From positions 1-13,115 of the forward strand of contig JASJBY010000131.1 of assembly GCA_030066245.1 (NCBI GenBank): a stretch of 13,115 bases of DNA, read 5' to 3'. Below the pieces are notes generated by a model. That model was not told where the DNA came from and searched no databases. It saw only the letters and a program-made list of their open reading frames with translations. Below, piece after piece: positions 1-7,184 of this stretch. Position 1 is the stretch's first letter. The number at the start of each line of letters is the position of its first letter. Origin of the DNA: Gammaproteobacteria bacterium (lineage in GTDB: Bacteria; Pseudomonadota; Gammaproteobacteria; JAABTG01). A program made the translations under genes and the position numbers.

Positions 1-1
1 G

Positions 2-110
2 CTCTTGGCCCACTCTGGCTTTGCATCTTGACCGATCCTCCTTGAGACATAGCTACAGCTATGCCTCTGCGGACGATCGGCCAATCTGCTTTGCCAGAGC
101 GACCCAAGAG
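2..110. repeat. Long imperfect palindrome (hairpin-forming repeat) upstream of dsrN
   Basis: The left arm (2-54) and right arm (57-110) are imperfect reverse complements around a two-base loop at 55-56. The tip is the cleanest part (CATAGCT / AGCTATG, 48-54 and 57-63). Further paired blocks are GACCGATC (30-37) with GATCGGCC (78-85), and CTCTTGG with CCAGAG/CCAAGAG near the outer ends. One single-base offset and several mismatches interrupt the stem. There is no T-run, so it does not look like an intrinsic terminator. The size and near-symmetry resemble an interspersed palindromic element or a degenerate MITE, but no second copy is visible in this window. It may extend past the left edge by a few bases. 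Confidence 0.7.
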
Positions 111-176
111 TCCGAATCCCGGTGAGAAATCCGGGCTAGAGCGAGGCCAGGGCAGTCGAGTGTCGGTACCAGCGCC

Positions 177-1544
177 ATGGCACATCTCCTCATCTCCGCT
201 GCCCACAAGTCGTCGGGGAAGACGACGGTCACTCTGGGTCTCTGTGCGGCCCTGACAGCGCGTGGAATGACCGTTCAGCCCTTCAAGAAGGGGCCCGACT
301 ACATCGACCCCATGTGGCTGTCCATTGCCGCCAGGCGTGCCTGCTACAACCTGGATTTTCACACCATGTCCCCCGGGGAGATTCGGAGTTTGTTCGTTTC
401 CAGGGCAGCCGGTGCTGATTTGAGCCTCATCGAGGGCAATAAAGGGCTGCACGACGGGCTCTCCTTGGACGGCTCCAACAGCAATGCCGCTCTGGCCAAG
501 CTGATCCATGCTCCGGTGGTACTGGTCCTGGACACCCGGGGCATGACACGGGGCGTGGCGCCCCTGGTCCTCGGCTTTCAGGCCTTCGACCCGGCTGTTG
601 AAGTGGCCGGCGTTATCCTCAACCAAGTGGGGGGCGTGCGTCACGAGCAGAAGCTGCGCAGCATATTGGATGAATACACGGACGTGCCGGTGCTGGGGGC
701 CGTGCGGCGCGACCCCCGAGTTGAGATCAGCGAACGTCACCTGGGGCTGGTACCGAGCAACGAGGCACAGGGAGCCCGTGCTACCGTCGCTCGGCTTGCC
801 GATGCCATAGCCGAGCAGGTGGACCTGGAGACCCTGAGCGGGCTGGCGCGGAACACCGTGGTGCCGGCTGTGACACCTGAGGTCGGGCAAGGCACCTTCC
901 GCGGTCGACTGCGCATTGCCATTGCGCGAGACGCCGCCTTCGGTTTCTACTATGCGGACGATCTGGAGGCGTTGACGGCGGCGGGTGCGGACCTGATCCC
1001 GTTCGACACCCTCAAGGATGCCCGTCTGCCGGAGGCAGATGCGATAATCATCGGCGGTGGGTTCCCTGAGGTGCACGCCCGGGCACTGGAGGCCAACGTG
1101 CCCCTTCGGCAAGCCATTCGCCGCGCCATCGAATCCGGCCTGCCGGCCTACGCGGAGTGCGGCGGACTCATGTACCTGAGCCGAACCATACGCTGGCGCG
1201 GTGCGTCGTTCGAGATGGTGGGGGTGCTGCCTGCGGACGTGCAGATGAGTGAGCGGCCCCAGGGCCGCGGCTATGCACGCGTCCAGGAGACGTCAGACAG
1301 CCCTTGGCCCCGGGCCGCCGATACGACCATGTCTGTGCCCTGTCACGAGTTCCACTATTCGCGGCTCGAGAAACTGGAACCGGGACTCGCCTATGCCTAC
1401 CAGCTTTTGCGGGGAACCGGAATAGACGGTGAGCGGGATGGTATCGTCTACCGCAACCTTCTGGCCAGCTACGTGCATCTGCGCAACACCGGGCGAAGTC
1501 GCTGGACGGACCGCTTCCTAGCATTCGTGAGCAGCCGACAATAA
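177..1544 (+). CDS. dsrN: DsrN, siroheme amidase of the dsr locus (cobyrinate a,c-diamide synthase family)
   Basis: 455 aa, a full-length CobB/CbiA-type glutamine-dependent amidotransferase. The N-terminal ATPase domain opens with a P-loop-like SSGKTT (residues 12-17) followed by KKGPDYIDP, typical of the CbiA fold. The C-terminal class I glutaminase-like domain (about 245-440) carries the nucleophile C328 in AECGGLM and the catalytic H434 in SYVHLR. In Allochromatium vinosum the dsr-linked homologue DsrN amidates siroheme to the siroamide used by DsrAB. Here the next gene is dsrR, the order of a dsr operon tail, so DsrN is preferred over a cobalamin enzyme (no cob genes are nearby). The ATG at 177 puts the P-loop at the usual distance. 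It has no clear Shine-Dalgarno sequence, so translation may depend on coupling or be weak. The call rests on the neighbour as well as on family membership. Confidence 0.88.
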   Translation: MAHLLISAAHKSSGKTTVTLGLCAALTARGMTVQPFKKGPDYIDPMWLSIAARRACYNLDFHTMSPGEIRSLFVSRAAGADLSLIEGNKGLHDGLSLDGSNSNAALAKLIHAPVVLVLDTRGMTRGVAPLVLGFQAFDPAVEVAGVILNQVGGVRHEQKLRSILDEYTDVPVLGAVRRDPRVEISERHLGLVPSNEAQGARATVARLADAIAEQVDLETLSGLARNTVVPAVTPEVGQGTFRGRLRIAIARDAAFGFYYADDLEALTAAGADLIPFDTLKDARLPEADAIIIGGGFPEVHARALEANVPLRQAIRRAIESGLPAYAECGGLMYLSRTIRWRGASFEMVGVLPADVQMSERPQGRGYARVQETSDSPWPRAADTTMSVPCHEFHYSRLEKLEPGLAYAYQLLRGTGIDGERDGIVYRNLLASYVHLRNTGRSRWTDRFLAFVSSRQ

Positions 1545-1605
1545 TCGCGGGGGCTTAAGCTTCGACCCGGATGCCGCCGACGAACCTTGAGGAGAAAGAC
1601 AGCTG

Positions 1606-1920
1606 ATGTTCGAAGTTACCAAGGCAGCCGCTGAGCAGATAAGAAAGTCCGCCGAGCAGGGCAACATGGGCGACCTGGTCCTGCGTGTTGCGGCCACTCA
1701 GAAAGCAGACGGGAGCCTGGACTACGCCATGGGTTTTGACGAGCCAGGCGAAGAGGACATCGAGATCAATTCTGCGGGCGTGAAGGTCATCATCGCGCCC
1801 CGACACGTGGCGTTGCTCCGCGGGGCGACCATGGATTACGTTGAGATGGAGGAGGGTGCGTACCGCTTCATCTTCCTCAATCCGAACGACGCCAACTACT
1901 CACCGCCCAGCCGGGACTAG
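1606..1920 (+). CDS. dsrR: DsrR, A-type iron-sulfur scaffold homologue lacking cysteines
   Basis: 104 aa, the length of an IscA/ErpA-type protein, with the family's start (MFEVTKAAAEQIRKS), middle (VKVIIAPRHVALLRGATMDYVE) and end (FIFLNPNDANYSPP). In IscA the end would carry a Cys-Gly-Cys motif; here it reads NDANYS and the whole protein has no cysteine, so it cannot hold a cluster in the usual way. That loss is known for DsrR of A. vinosum, which was reported to be needed for efficient sulfur globule oxidation and to act at the level of dsr expression. A good Shine-Dalgarno (GAGGAG, 1589-1594) precedes the ATG. It lies 61 bp after dsrN on the same strand, probably the same transcript. In A. 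vinosum dsrS would come next; here a two-component pair does. Confidence 0.88.
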   Translation: MFEVTKAAAEQIRKSAEQGNMGDLVLRVAATQKADGSLDYAMGFDEPGEEDIEINSAGVKVIIAPRHVALLRGATMDYVEMEEGAYRFIFLNPNDANYSPPSRD

Positions 1921-2039
1921 TCGCGGCGCTAATTCCTCTGGTCGCGCGCTACGCCTGCATCACAGCTGGCTTCTGCACCGGGCTGGAAGCCTGCCCGAAA
2001 CGATGCCATGGCGGCGAGTTTGTGAGATAGTCTCCAGTC

Positions 2040-3668
2040 ATGCATACCGTGGCCAAGCAGCGGGTCGTGGGGGAGCAGTCTGCCGGCGCAGCGGGTGGCC
2101 GTCGCCTGGTCGCCTGCGTTCTTGGTCAGGCAGCGCGATCCGTGGAATTCTTGAGCAGCCCGGTATGCCGTCTTCTGGCCGGGTTGCTGGTGGTGCTGGT
2201 TAGCGGTGCCGCCATTGCGCTGCTGCTATTGCTTCAGCCGGCGGTCGCGGTCTGGCTGATCGGCGCCCAGTTCGTGCTCCTCAGCCTGGGCACCGTGCTG
2301 GTTTTCGTGGTCTTCCGGCGCATCAAAGGGCAGCTCCTGACCCCTCTAAGCCAGCTGCGGCAGTGGGCTCTGGCGATGCGCGCGGGAGATCGGGGCATCC
2401 GCATGCCCGAGCCATCCCGTGGCGAGCTCTACGAGCTGGCCCGAAACATCAATGCCCTCAGCGATGAGCTGGACCGGCTCAGTAGTCAGATGGATCGGGA
2501 GGTGCATCGCCACACGGAGGCGCTGGCCTCAAAGACGCGTTCCCTGCAGGTGCTCTACGACGTGGCCGCGAGCATCAACATCTTCAACGACCTGGACGAT
2601 CTGCTGACGCGCTTCCTGCATACGCTGATCGACGTGGTGGGCGCGCGGGCGGCAACGGTCCGACTGCTCAACCAGGACGATCAGATGCAGCTGGTGGCGA
2701 GTGTCGGGCTGACCGACCGGGAGCAGGAGCAAGAGCGTCTGGTTCCCATGGACCGCTCCATGTGGGGCACCGTCGTTTCCGGGGGGGATGTGGCCAATCC
2801 GCCGCCAGACTCCGGCGCCGCGGACTCGGACCATCGGCTTGCCCTGGGGGCAGGCCGCCTCGAGACCATATCTGTGCCACTGCGTTACCACGGCAAGACG
2901 GTAGGGGTCTACAACCTGTTCGTGGAGCCGCCGGGGCTGGGGGGCAAGCAGGACGTGCGGGACCTGCTCACCAGCATCGGCCGACACCTGGGCATGGCGA
3001 TCGAGAAAGTCCGCCTGGACCAGCAGGCGCAACGCCTGTCGATCATGCAGGAACGTAATCTCCTTGCCCATGAGCTGCACGACTCCTTGGCGCAGACCCT
3101 GGCCAGCCTCCGCTTCCAGGTGCGGATGCTGGATGACACATTGCGACAGGGCGATGAGGCGCAGGCCCGGGGCGAACTGGGCGAGATTCAGTCCGGCCTG
3201 GAGGAAGCAAATACCGAGCTCCGGGGGCTGCTGGCCCATTTCCGGGCGCCCATGGACAAACGGGGGCTGTTGCCGGCCCTCGAGGATACCGTAGCGCGGT
3301 TCCGACGGGAGACCGGTATCGTGACTTTCTTCCAGAAGGAGTGTCAGCAACCCAGTCTGCCGGCCAGTCTGGAGATCCATGTTCTGCGCATCGTGCAGGA
3401 GGCGTTGACGAACGTGCGCAAGCACAGTCGTGCCCGGGCGGTGCGCATATTGCTGCGTTGTGACAAAGCGGGCGCCTATCACGTAATGGTGGAGGACGAC
3501 GGCATCGGTATGCCCACGGAAACGCTTGAGAGCAAGCCGGGCGAGCACCTCGGTTTGGCCATCCTGAGGGAGCGTGCGGAACGACTCGGCAGTGAGCTCA
3601 CCATCGAGAGCGAGCCCGCCGAGGGTACGCGCATTGAGCTTAACTTCACCCATCCCCGCGCGCCCTAG
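2040..3668 (+). CDS. NarX-type sensor histidine kinase with GAF domain and no periplasmic sensor
   Basis: 542 aa. Two hydrophobic helices (about 44-66 and 71-93) are separated by only a few residues, so there is no periplasmic domain such as the nitrate sensor of NarX. A HAMP-like linker follows (about 95-150), then a GAF-like domain (about 168-325). The HisKA_3 dimerisation helix contains ERNLLAHELHDSLAQ, with H347 the likely phosphorylated histidine. The HATPase domain has an N-box (QEALTNVRKH, N458), a G1 box (EDDGIGM, D487) and a later glycine-rich stretch (GLAILRERAERLG). The stimulus is unknown; the architecture suggests cytoplasmic or membrane sensing through the GAF domain. The response regulator gene begins 4 bp after its stop, so the two form a pair. 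The start codon has no obvious Shine-Dalgarno; a start a few codons later is possible. Confidence 0.9.
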   Translation: MHTVAKQRVVGEQSAGAAGGRRLVACVLGQAARSVEFLSSPVCRLLAGLLVVLVSGAAIALLLLLQPAVAVWLIGAQFVLLSLGTVLVFVVFRRIKGQLLTPLSQLRQWALAMRAGDRGIRMPEPSRGELYELARNINALSDELDRLSSQMDREVHRHTEALASKTRSLQVLYDVAASINIFNDLDDLLTRFLHTLIDVVGARAATVRLLNQDDQMQLVASVGLTDREQEQERLVPMDRSMWGTVVSGGDVANPPPDSGAADSDHRLALGAGRLETISVPLRYHGKTVGVYNLFVEPPGLGGKQDVRDLLTSIGRHLGMAIEKVRLDQQAQRLSIMQERNLLAHELHDSLAQTLASLRFQVRMLDDTLRQGDEAQARGELGEIQSGLEEANTELRGLLAHFRAPMDKRGLLPALEDTVARFRRETGIVTFFQKECQQPSLPASLEIHVLRIVQEALTNVRKHSRARAVRILLRCDKAGAYHVMVEDDGIGMPTETLESKPGEHLGLAILRERAERLGSELTIESEPAEGTRIELNFTHPRAP

Positions 3669-3672
3669 GCAA

Positions 3673-4332
3673 GTGACGGAAAAAGCCGGTAACGTTCGGG
3701 TTCTTCTCATCGACGACCATACTCTGTTCCGCAGCGGGCTGGAGGAGCTGTTGCGTCGCCAGGGTATCGAAGTGGCTGCCGCGGTAGGCACTGGTGCGGA
3801 GGGGTGCCGTCTGGCCACCGACATACGTCCCGATGTCGTGCTGCTGGATCTGCGCATGCCCGAGATGGACGGCCTGGACGTGCTTCGCCGCTTGAGGACC
3901 CAGTCCGCGAACATGCCGGTGGTGATGCTAACGACCAGTCGGGAGGAACGGGACCTGGTGGAGTGCCTGCGAAACGGTGCCCAGGGCTACCTGCTCAAGG
4001 ACATGGAGCCGGAAGAGCTGGTGAACGCTCTCGACGATGTGCTGGCGGGGAAAACGGTAGTGGCGCCTGACATGGCCGGCGTGCTGGCCAGAGTTGTGCA
4101 GGGCGAACGTCCCGCCGAGCGTGGCCGCTCGCCATTCTCCATACTGACCCGGCGCGAGCGTGAGATCCTCTGCCAGCTGGCGGCGGGCAGAAGCAATAAG
4201 GCCATCGCACGCGAACTCGACATCTCCGACGGCACCGTGAAGCTGCACGTGAAATCCATACTGCGAAAGCTGGAGGTGCACTCGCGGGTGGAGGCCGCGG
4301 TGATTGCCGTAGAGCAGGGGCTCTGCCAGTAG
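3673..4332 (+). CDS. NarL/FixJ-family response regulator
   Basis: 219 aa from GTG 3673. The receiver domain shows the acidic pair D14-D15, phospho-acceptor D59 in LLDLRMPEMDG, T87 and K109. The C-terminal LuxR-type helix-turn-helix (about 155-218) has LTRREREILCQLAAG, SNKAIARELDIS and GTVKLHVKSILRKL, the DNA-binding signature of NarL. The same frame stays open up to 3574, but the extra residues would come from sequence coding the kinase's last domain and would make the protein unusually long. GTG 3673 gives the usual length and a 4-bp gap after the kinase stop. It probably acts as the partner of that kinase. Its targets are unknown; the flanking sulfur genes (dsrNR to the left, rhodanese, cysG and rhd-tusA-dsrE2 to the right) are the obvious candidates. 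Confidence 0.9.
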   Translation: MTEKAGNVRVLLIDDHTLFRSGLEELLRRQGIEVAAAVGTGAEGCRLATDIRPDVVLLDLRMPEMDGLDVLRRLRTQSANMPVVMLTTSREERDLVECLRNGAQGYLLKDMEPEELVNALDDVLAGKTVVAPDMAGVLARVVQGERPAERGRSPFSILTRREREILCQLAAGRSNKAIARELDISDGTVKLHVKSILRKLEVHSRVEAAVIAVEQGLCQ

Positions 4333-4442
4333 CCCCAGGGTAGGAATACACCCGCGCCCCCAGCGTTGATTGGACTTCGTGGCTGATTTAGCCTTTTATT
4401 AAATTCTGATGTTTGAGGGGTTCTAGCTCTGGAGACTCTCCG

Positions 4443-4913
4443 ATGAAGCGCTTCATGGATCTGCTTAACGAATGCCTGCCGACGGTACAGGAGATTTTTC
4501 CCTGGGACCTGGTTGAGGAACTTGAGGCCGGGAGCGATATTCTGGTCCTCGACGTGCGCGAGCCTTACGAATACGACGCCATGCATATCGAGGGCTCCCT
4601 GAGCGTGCCCCGGGGGATTCTTGAGTCGGCGGTGGAGTGGGGATACGAGGAGACGTTGCCAGAGCTTGTCGAAGCCCGCGACCGACGCATCGTGGTGGTC
4701 TGCCGCTCCGGAAATCGCAGCCTGCTGGCCGCCAAGACGATGACCATCATGGGCTACAAGGACGCCATCAATCTGAAGACAGGCCTGCGGGGTTGGAACG
4801 ACTACGAGCAGCCTCTGGTGGATGCCCAGGGGCGGCAGGTCAGTCTCGAGCAGGGGGACGCTTTCTTTTTCACGCGGGTTCGCCAGGACCAGCTCGGCCC
4901 GAAGACGGATTGA
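4443..4913 (+). CDS. Single-domain rhodanese-like sulfurtransferase with C-terminal extension
   Basis: 156 aa. The rhodanese fold shows VLDVREPYEYDAMHIEGSLSVP (35-56) and the active-site loop CRSGNRS with catalytic C87, followed by a GLRGWNDY stretch. The six-residue loop after the cysteine is the size linked to sulfur rather than arsenate chemistry. The protein probably carries a persulfide on C87 and passes it to an acceptor. About 30 residues after the domain (FFFTRVRQDQLGP) are not part of the minimal rhodanese. ATG 4443 is chosen because GGAG lies at 4431-4434; a TTG at 4413 in the same frame has no such support. The 110-bp gap after the response regulator contains an AT-rich patch (about 4386-4406), so it may have its own promoter, but I could not fix one. 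The substrate is not known. Confidence 0.88.
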   Translation: MKRFMDLLNECLPTVQEIFPWDLVEELEAGSDILVLDVREPYEYDAMHIEGSLSVPRGILESAVEWGYEETLPELVEARDRRIVVVCRSGNRSLLAAKTMTIMGYKDAINLKTGLRGWNDYEQPLVDAQGRQVSLEQGDAFFFTRVRQDQLGPKTD

Positions 4914-4975
4914 TCGCGCGGGCGCCGGCCAGCGACCGCAGCAGTCCCTCCCCCGTAAAGCAGAGCCCCGGCTCA

Positions 4976-5078
4976 CCGAGTCCCCAGTCACCGACCCACC
5001 TTTCTTTGTGCCCTTTGCTCCCTGCTTGCGTCTTGCTGCCCGCGGCCCGCTATCTTTGCCGAGTCACCCGGTCACCGA
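4976..5078. repeat. Degenerate direct repeat between the rhodanese and cysG ends
   Basis: Two near-identical units lie in the convergent intergenic space: 4976-4994 (CCGAGTCCCCAGTCACCGA) and 5059-5078 (CCGAGTCACCCGGTCACCGA). They differ by a one-base gap and one or two substitutions and are separated by a pyrimidine-rich stretch of short CTTTG/GCTTG/TTGCTGCC words. The second unit contains the cysG stop codon, so the last residues of CysG (SVTG) are encoded by the repeat. Low-complexity sequence of this sort is probably non-coding. No intrinsic terminator was seen between the two converging genes. Confidence 0.55.
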
Positions 5079-6521
5079 GCCCGACACCGCCTTCTCTTCC
5101 GCCGACTCGTGTTCGGCCTGGTTCGCGAAGGTCTCATGGGGCTCGAACCAGGCGAGCTTCTCGTGCAGTTTGACTACTTCCCCGACGATGATCAGGGTGG
5201 GTGGCTTCGGCTTCGCTTTTTCCACCAGTGTCGGCAGCGTTGTCACGGTTCCCACCAGCACCCGCTGTCGCCACGTGGTGGCCTGCTGCACCAAGGCGGC
5301 CGGCATGTGTGGCGATACCCCATGGGCCACAAGCTGGCGGCAGATGGTGGCCAGGCCCTTTAGCCCCATGTAGAAGACCACCGTCTGCTGAGGCTGTGCC
5401 AGCATGGACCAGTTGAGGTTGACGGTGCCGTCCTTCAGGTGGCCCGTTACGAAAACGCAGGACTGGGCGTGGTCCCGATGGGTTAGGGGGATCCCGGCGT
5501 AGGATGCCGAACCCGATGCCGCTGTGATGCCAGGGACCACCTGGAAGGGAACGCCTTCCTGTGTCAGGGTCTCGATTTCCTCGCCGCCCCTGCCGAAGAT
5601 GAATGGATCGCCGCCCTTCAAGCGCACGACGCGTTTTCCCTCCCGGGCCAGCCGTGCCAGCAGCTGGTTGATGTCCTCCTGTGGCATGGCGTGGTTGTCC
5701 CGCTCCTTGCCGACGTAGAGGCGCTCGGCATCCCTGCGTACCAGGTCTAGAACGGCCTTGGCGACGAGCCGGTCGTAGACGACAACATCAGCCTGCTGCA
5801 TGAGACGCAGGGCGCGGAATGTCAGCAGATCGGGGTCGCCGGGACCGCCACCGACGAGATAGACCTCGCCCATCTTACGGGGCTCTCCCGACTCGGAAGC
5901 CAGCGTCGCCGTCAGAGCGTCGCGAGCCGCCTTCTCCTGGCCGGCGAAAACCATCTCGGCGACAGGCCCCTGCAGAACCCGTTCCCAGAACATGCGCCGA
6001 TTGGGCGCATGTTGGAACTTGTCCTTGACCTCCTGCCGGAAGTCGGCTGCGAGGCGCGCGAGCCGCCCGTAGGCGGCGGGGATCAGGGTCTCGAGCCGGG
6101 CCCGGAGCAGTCGAGCCAGAACCGGGGCGGTTCCGCCGCTGGAGACGGCGGCAACAATGGGCGAGCGGTCGATGATGGAGGGCACAACGAAGCTGCAGAG
6201 CTTCGGCTGGTCGACGACGTTGACGGGGATACGGCGCTCTGTCGCTTCGGCAGCAACCTGTGCGTTGACCTCGCCCTCGTTCGTGGCGGCGATGGCCAGG
6301 TGGCGCTCGTCCAGGTCGGCGGGCTCGAATTGGCCGAGACGACAGTGGATCTCTCCCCGCGCCACGAGCTCGCGTAGTTTGGGGCCGAGCTGGGGGGCCA
6401 CCACAGTGACATGGCCGCCCGCCTCGCGCAGCAGGGCCACCTTGCGTGCCGCCACCTCGCCGCCGCCGACGACAAGGCAAGAACGGCCTTTGATGTTCAG
6501 GAAAATTGGAAAAAAATCCAT
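5064..6521 (-). CDS. cysG: CysG, trifunctional siroheme synthase
   Basis: 485 aa (E. coli CysG has 457). The N-terminal half is the precorrin-2 dehydrogenase/ferrochelatase: Rossmann motif LVVGGGEVAARKV (16-28), D104 in VNVVDQPK and the AVSSGGTAPVLARLLR stretch. The C-terminal half, from about residue 217, is uroporphyrinogen III methyltransferase with VGGGPGDPDLLT, VRLKGGDPFIFGRGG and YAGIPLTHRDHA. Together they turn uroporphyrinogen III into siroheme, the cofactor of DsrAB that DsrN is thought to amidate. An extra tail of about 26 residues follows KLAWFEPH, and its end is encoded by a degenerate repeat. Start ATG is at 6519-6521 with only a weak Shine-Dalgarno. It is divergent from the rhd-tusA-dsrE2 genes and convergent with the upstream rhodanese, so it is transcribed alone. 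Confidence 0.95.
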   Translation of the reverse strand: MDFFPIFLNIKGRSCLVVGGGEVAARKVALLREAGGHVTVVAPQLGPKLRELVARGEIHCRLGQFEPADLDERHLAIAATNEGEVNAQVAAEATERRIPVNVVDQPKLCSFVVPSIIDRSPIVAAVSSGGTAPVLARLLRARLETLIPAAYGRLARLAADFRQEVKDKFQHAPNRRMFWERVLQGPVAEMVFAGQEKAARDALTATLASESGEPRKMGEVYLVGGGPGDPDLLTFRALRLMQQADVVVYDRLVAKAVLDLVRRDAERLYVGKERDNHAMPQEDINQLLARLAREGKRVVRLKGGDPFIFGRGGEEIETLTQEGVPFQVVPGITAASGSASYAGIPLTHRDHAQSCVFVTGHLKDGTVNLNWSMLAQPQQTVVFYMGLKGLATICRQLVAHGVSPHMPAALVQQATTWRQRVLVGTVTTLPTLVEKAKPKPPTLIIVGEVVKLHEKLAWFEPHETFANQAEHESAEEKAVSGSVTG

Positions 6522-6694
6522 ATTGGTCCCGAGGGTCGGAGGTTGCCTAAACAGAGCGGTCGGCTGGCCGGAAGCGGAACCCCGCTGTGGACGCTAAGTG
6601 TAGTTTCACGCACGTCGCAGCCTGACTCAATGGCCGGCCGTCCGGACTTCGGCTTGGTGCAGGAGACCTTGTAGAAGACACCTCGCCCCGCCGT

Positions 6695-6707
6695 TTTGTT
6701 ATACAAA
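6695..6707. promoter_or_regulatory. Dyad TTTGT-TAT-ACAAA over the rhodanese promoter, possible operator
   Basis: A perfect 5-bp inverted repeat with a three-base centre overlaps the -35 element of the promoter at 6696-6724. The same word recurs as CTTTGT at 6731-6736, so ACAAAG (6703-6708) and CTTTGT also make a wider dyad around the -10 element, with GCAT (6716-6719) and ATGC (6728-6731) inside it. Such nested symmetry around a promoter is typical of repressor or activator sites, but no regulator is identified and the AT-rich context makes chance dyads likelier. Confidence 0.35.
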
Positions 6708-6724
6708 GAAAATAAGCATATACT
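6696..6724 (+). promoter_or_regulatory. Sigma70-like promoter for rhd-tusA-dsrE2
   Basis: TTGTTA (6696-6701), a 17-bp spacer and TATACT (6719-6724; five of six consensus bases) stand in an AT-rich island within GC-rich sequence between divergent cysG and the second rhodanese. Transcription would start near 6731, which is downstream of the ATG at 6728 and therefore favours ATG 6752 as the rhodanese start. Confidence 0.6.
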
Positions 6725-6751
6725 AACATGCTTTGTGTCTTCAATGTCCCC

Positions 6752-7084
6752 ATGACTGTGAGAGAACTGGATGCAAACGAGTTGGCCACCTGGCTGGCCC
6801 GCGGTGAGAGGCTGCGTCTCATCGATGTGCGCACGCCGGCCGAGGTGGCGCGGGGCGCCATTCCGGCTGCGGAAAACCTGCCGCTGCATTTGTTGCCGTC
6901 CCACGCGGACGCGCTGCCAGTGGACCCGAAGGTCGTGTTCTACTGCCGCAGCGGTGCCCGCTCTGCGCAAGCCTGTGTATTCATGAAGACGCGCGGCAGG
7001 GAAGAGGTCTACAACCTGAAGGGCGGTATAAACGCCTGGCTGCGCCACGGCTTACCGGTCGGGCCACCGCTGCCCCCGGGATAG
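6752..7084 (+). CDS. Single-domain rhodanese of the rhd-tusA-dsrE2 module
   Basis: 110 aa from ATG 6752, the size of a stand-alone rhodanese domain. It shows LRLIDVRTPAEVARGAIPAAENLP, the active-site loop CRSGARS (catalytic C65) and YNLKGGINAWLRHG. In A. vinosum a small rhodanese encoded next to tusA and dsrE2 mobilises sulfane sulfur and can load TusA; the identical gene order here supports the same role in the cytoplasm. An in-frame ATG at 6728 would add eight residues, but it lies before the expected transcription start of the promoter at 6696-6724. Neither start has a good Shine-Dalgarno. It differs from the rhodanese at 4443-4913 in lacking the long C-terminal extension. Confidence 0.9.
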   Translation: MTVRELDANELATWLARGERLRLIDVRTPAEVARGAIPAAENLPLHLLPSHADALPVDPKVVFYCRSGARSAQACVFMKTRGREEVYNLKGGINAWLRHGLPVGPPLPPG

Positions 7085-7184
7085 GCCCGGCGCGTCTGTG
7101 GGGGCTGGTCGGATGCTCCAACGGGTCGTTTTAAGTGCCCCTTCCGCGGGGTGAGCCCGCTGCAAACCGGCCTTGGCGGCTTGC

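Noticed and set aside
61..255. Small plus-strand frame starting in the palindrome
   Set aside because: It is generated by the palindrome and the dsrN start region, is rich in Arg/Ser/Pro and overlaps dsrN in another frame.
177..1544. Cobalamin-pathway CobB rather than DsrN
   Set aside because: No other cobalamin genes are present and the next gene is the cysteine-less dsrR, which fixes the context as a dsr locus.
1968..1991. Stem GGCTTC/GAAGCC between dsrR and the kinase gene as a terminator
   Set aside because: Six-base stem with a 12-base loop and no T-run; too weak to call.
3574..3672. N-terminal extension of the response regulator
   Set aside because: The extra 33 residues come from an alternative reading of the kinase's conserved 3' end; GTG 3673 gives the normal family length.
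2529..3914. Long minus-strand open frame (461 codons) opposite the histidine kinase and regulator
   Set aside because: It runs antisense through conserved kinase and receiver motifs, has a composition rich in Arg/Gln/His/Pro and no family motif; open frames like this are common opposite GC-rich genes.
3987..4991. Minus-strand open frame (334 codons) across the regulator and rhodanese
   Set aside because: It overlaps two well-supported plus-strand genes and carries no recognisable motif.
7146..7160. GCGGG-GTGAG-CCCGC hairpin after the second rhodanese as a terminator
   Set aside because: Short stem without a following T-run; read-through into tusA remains likely.
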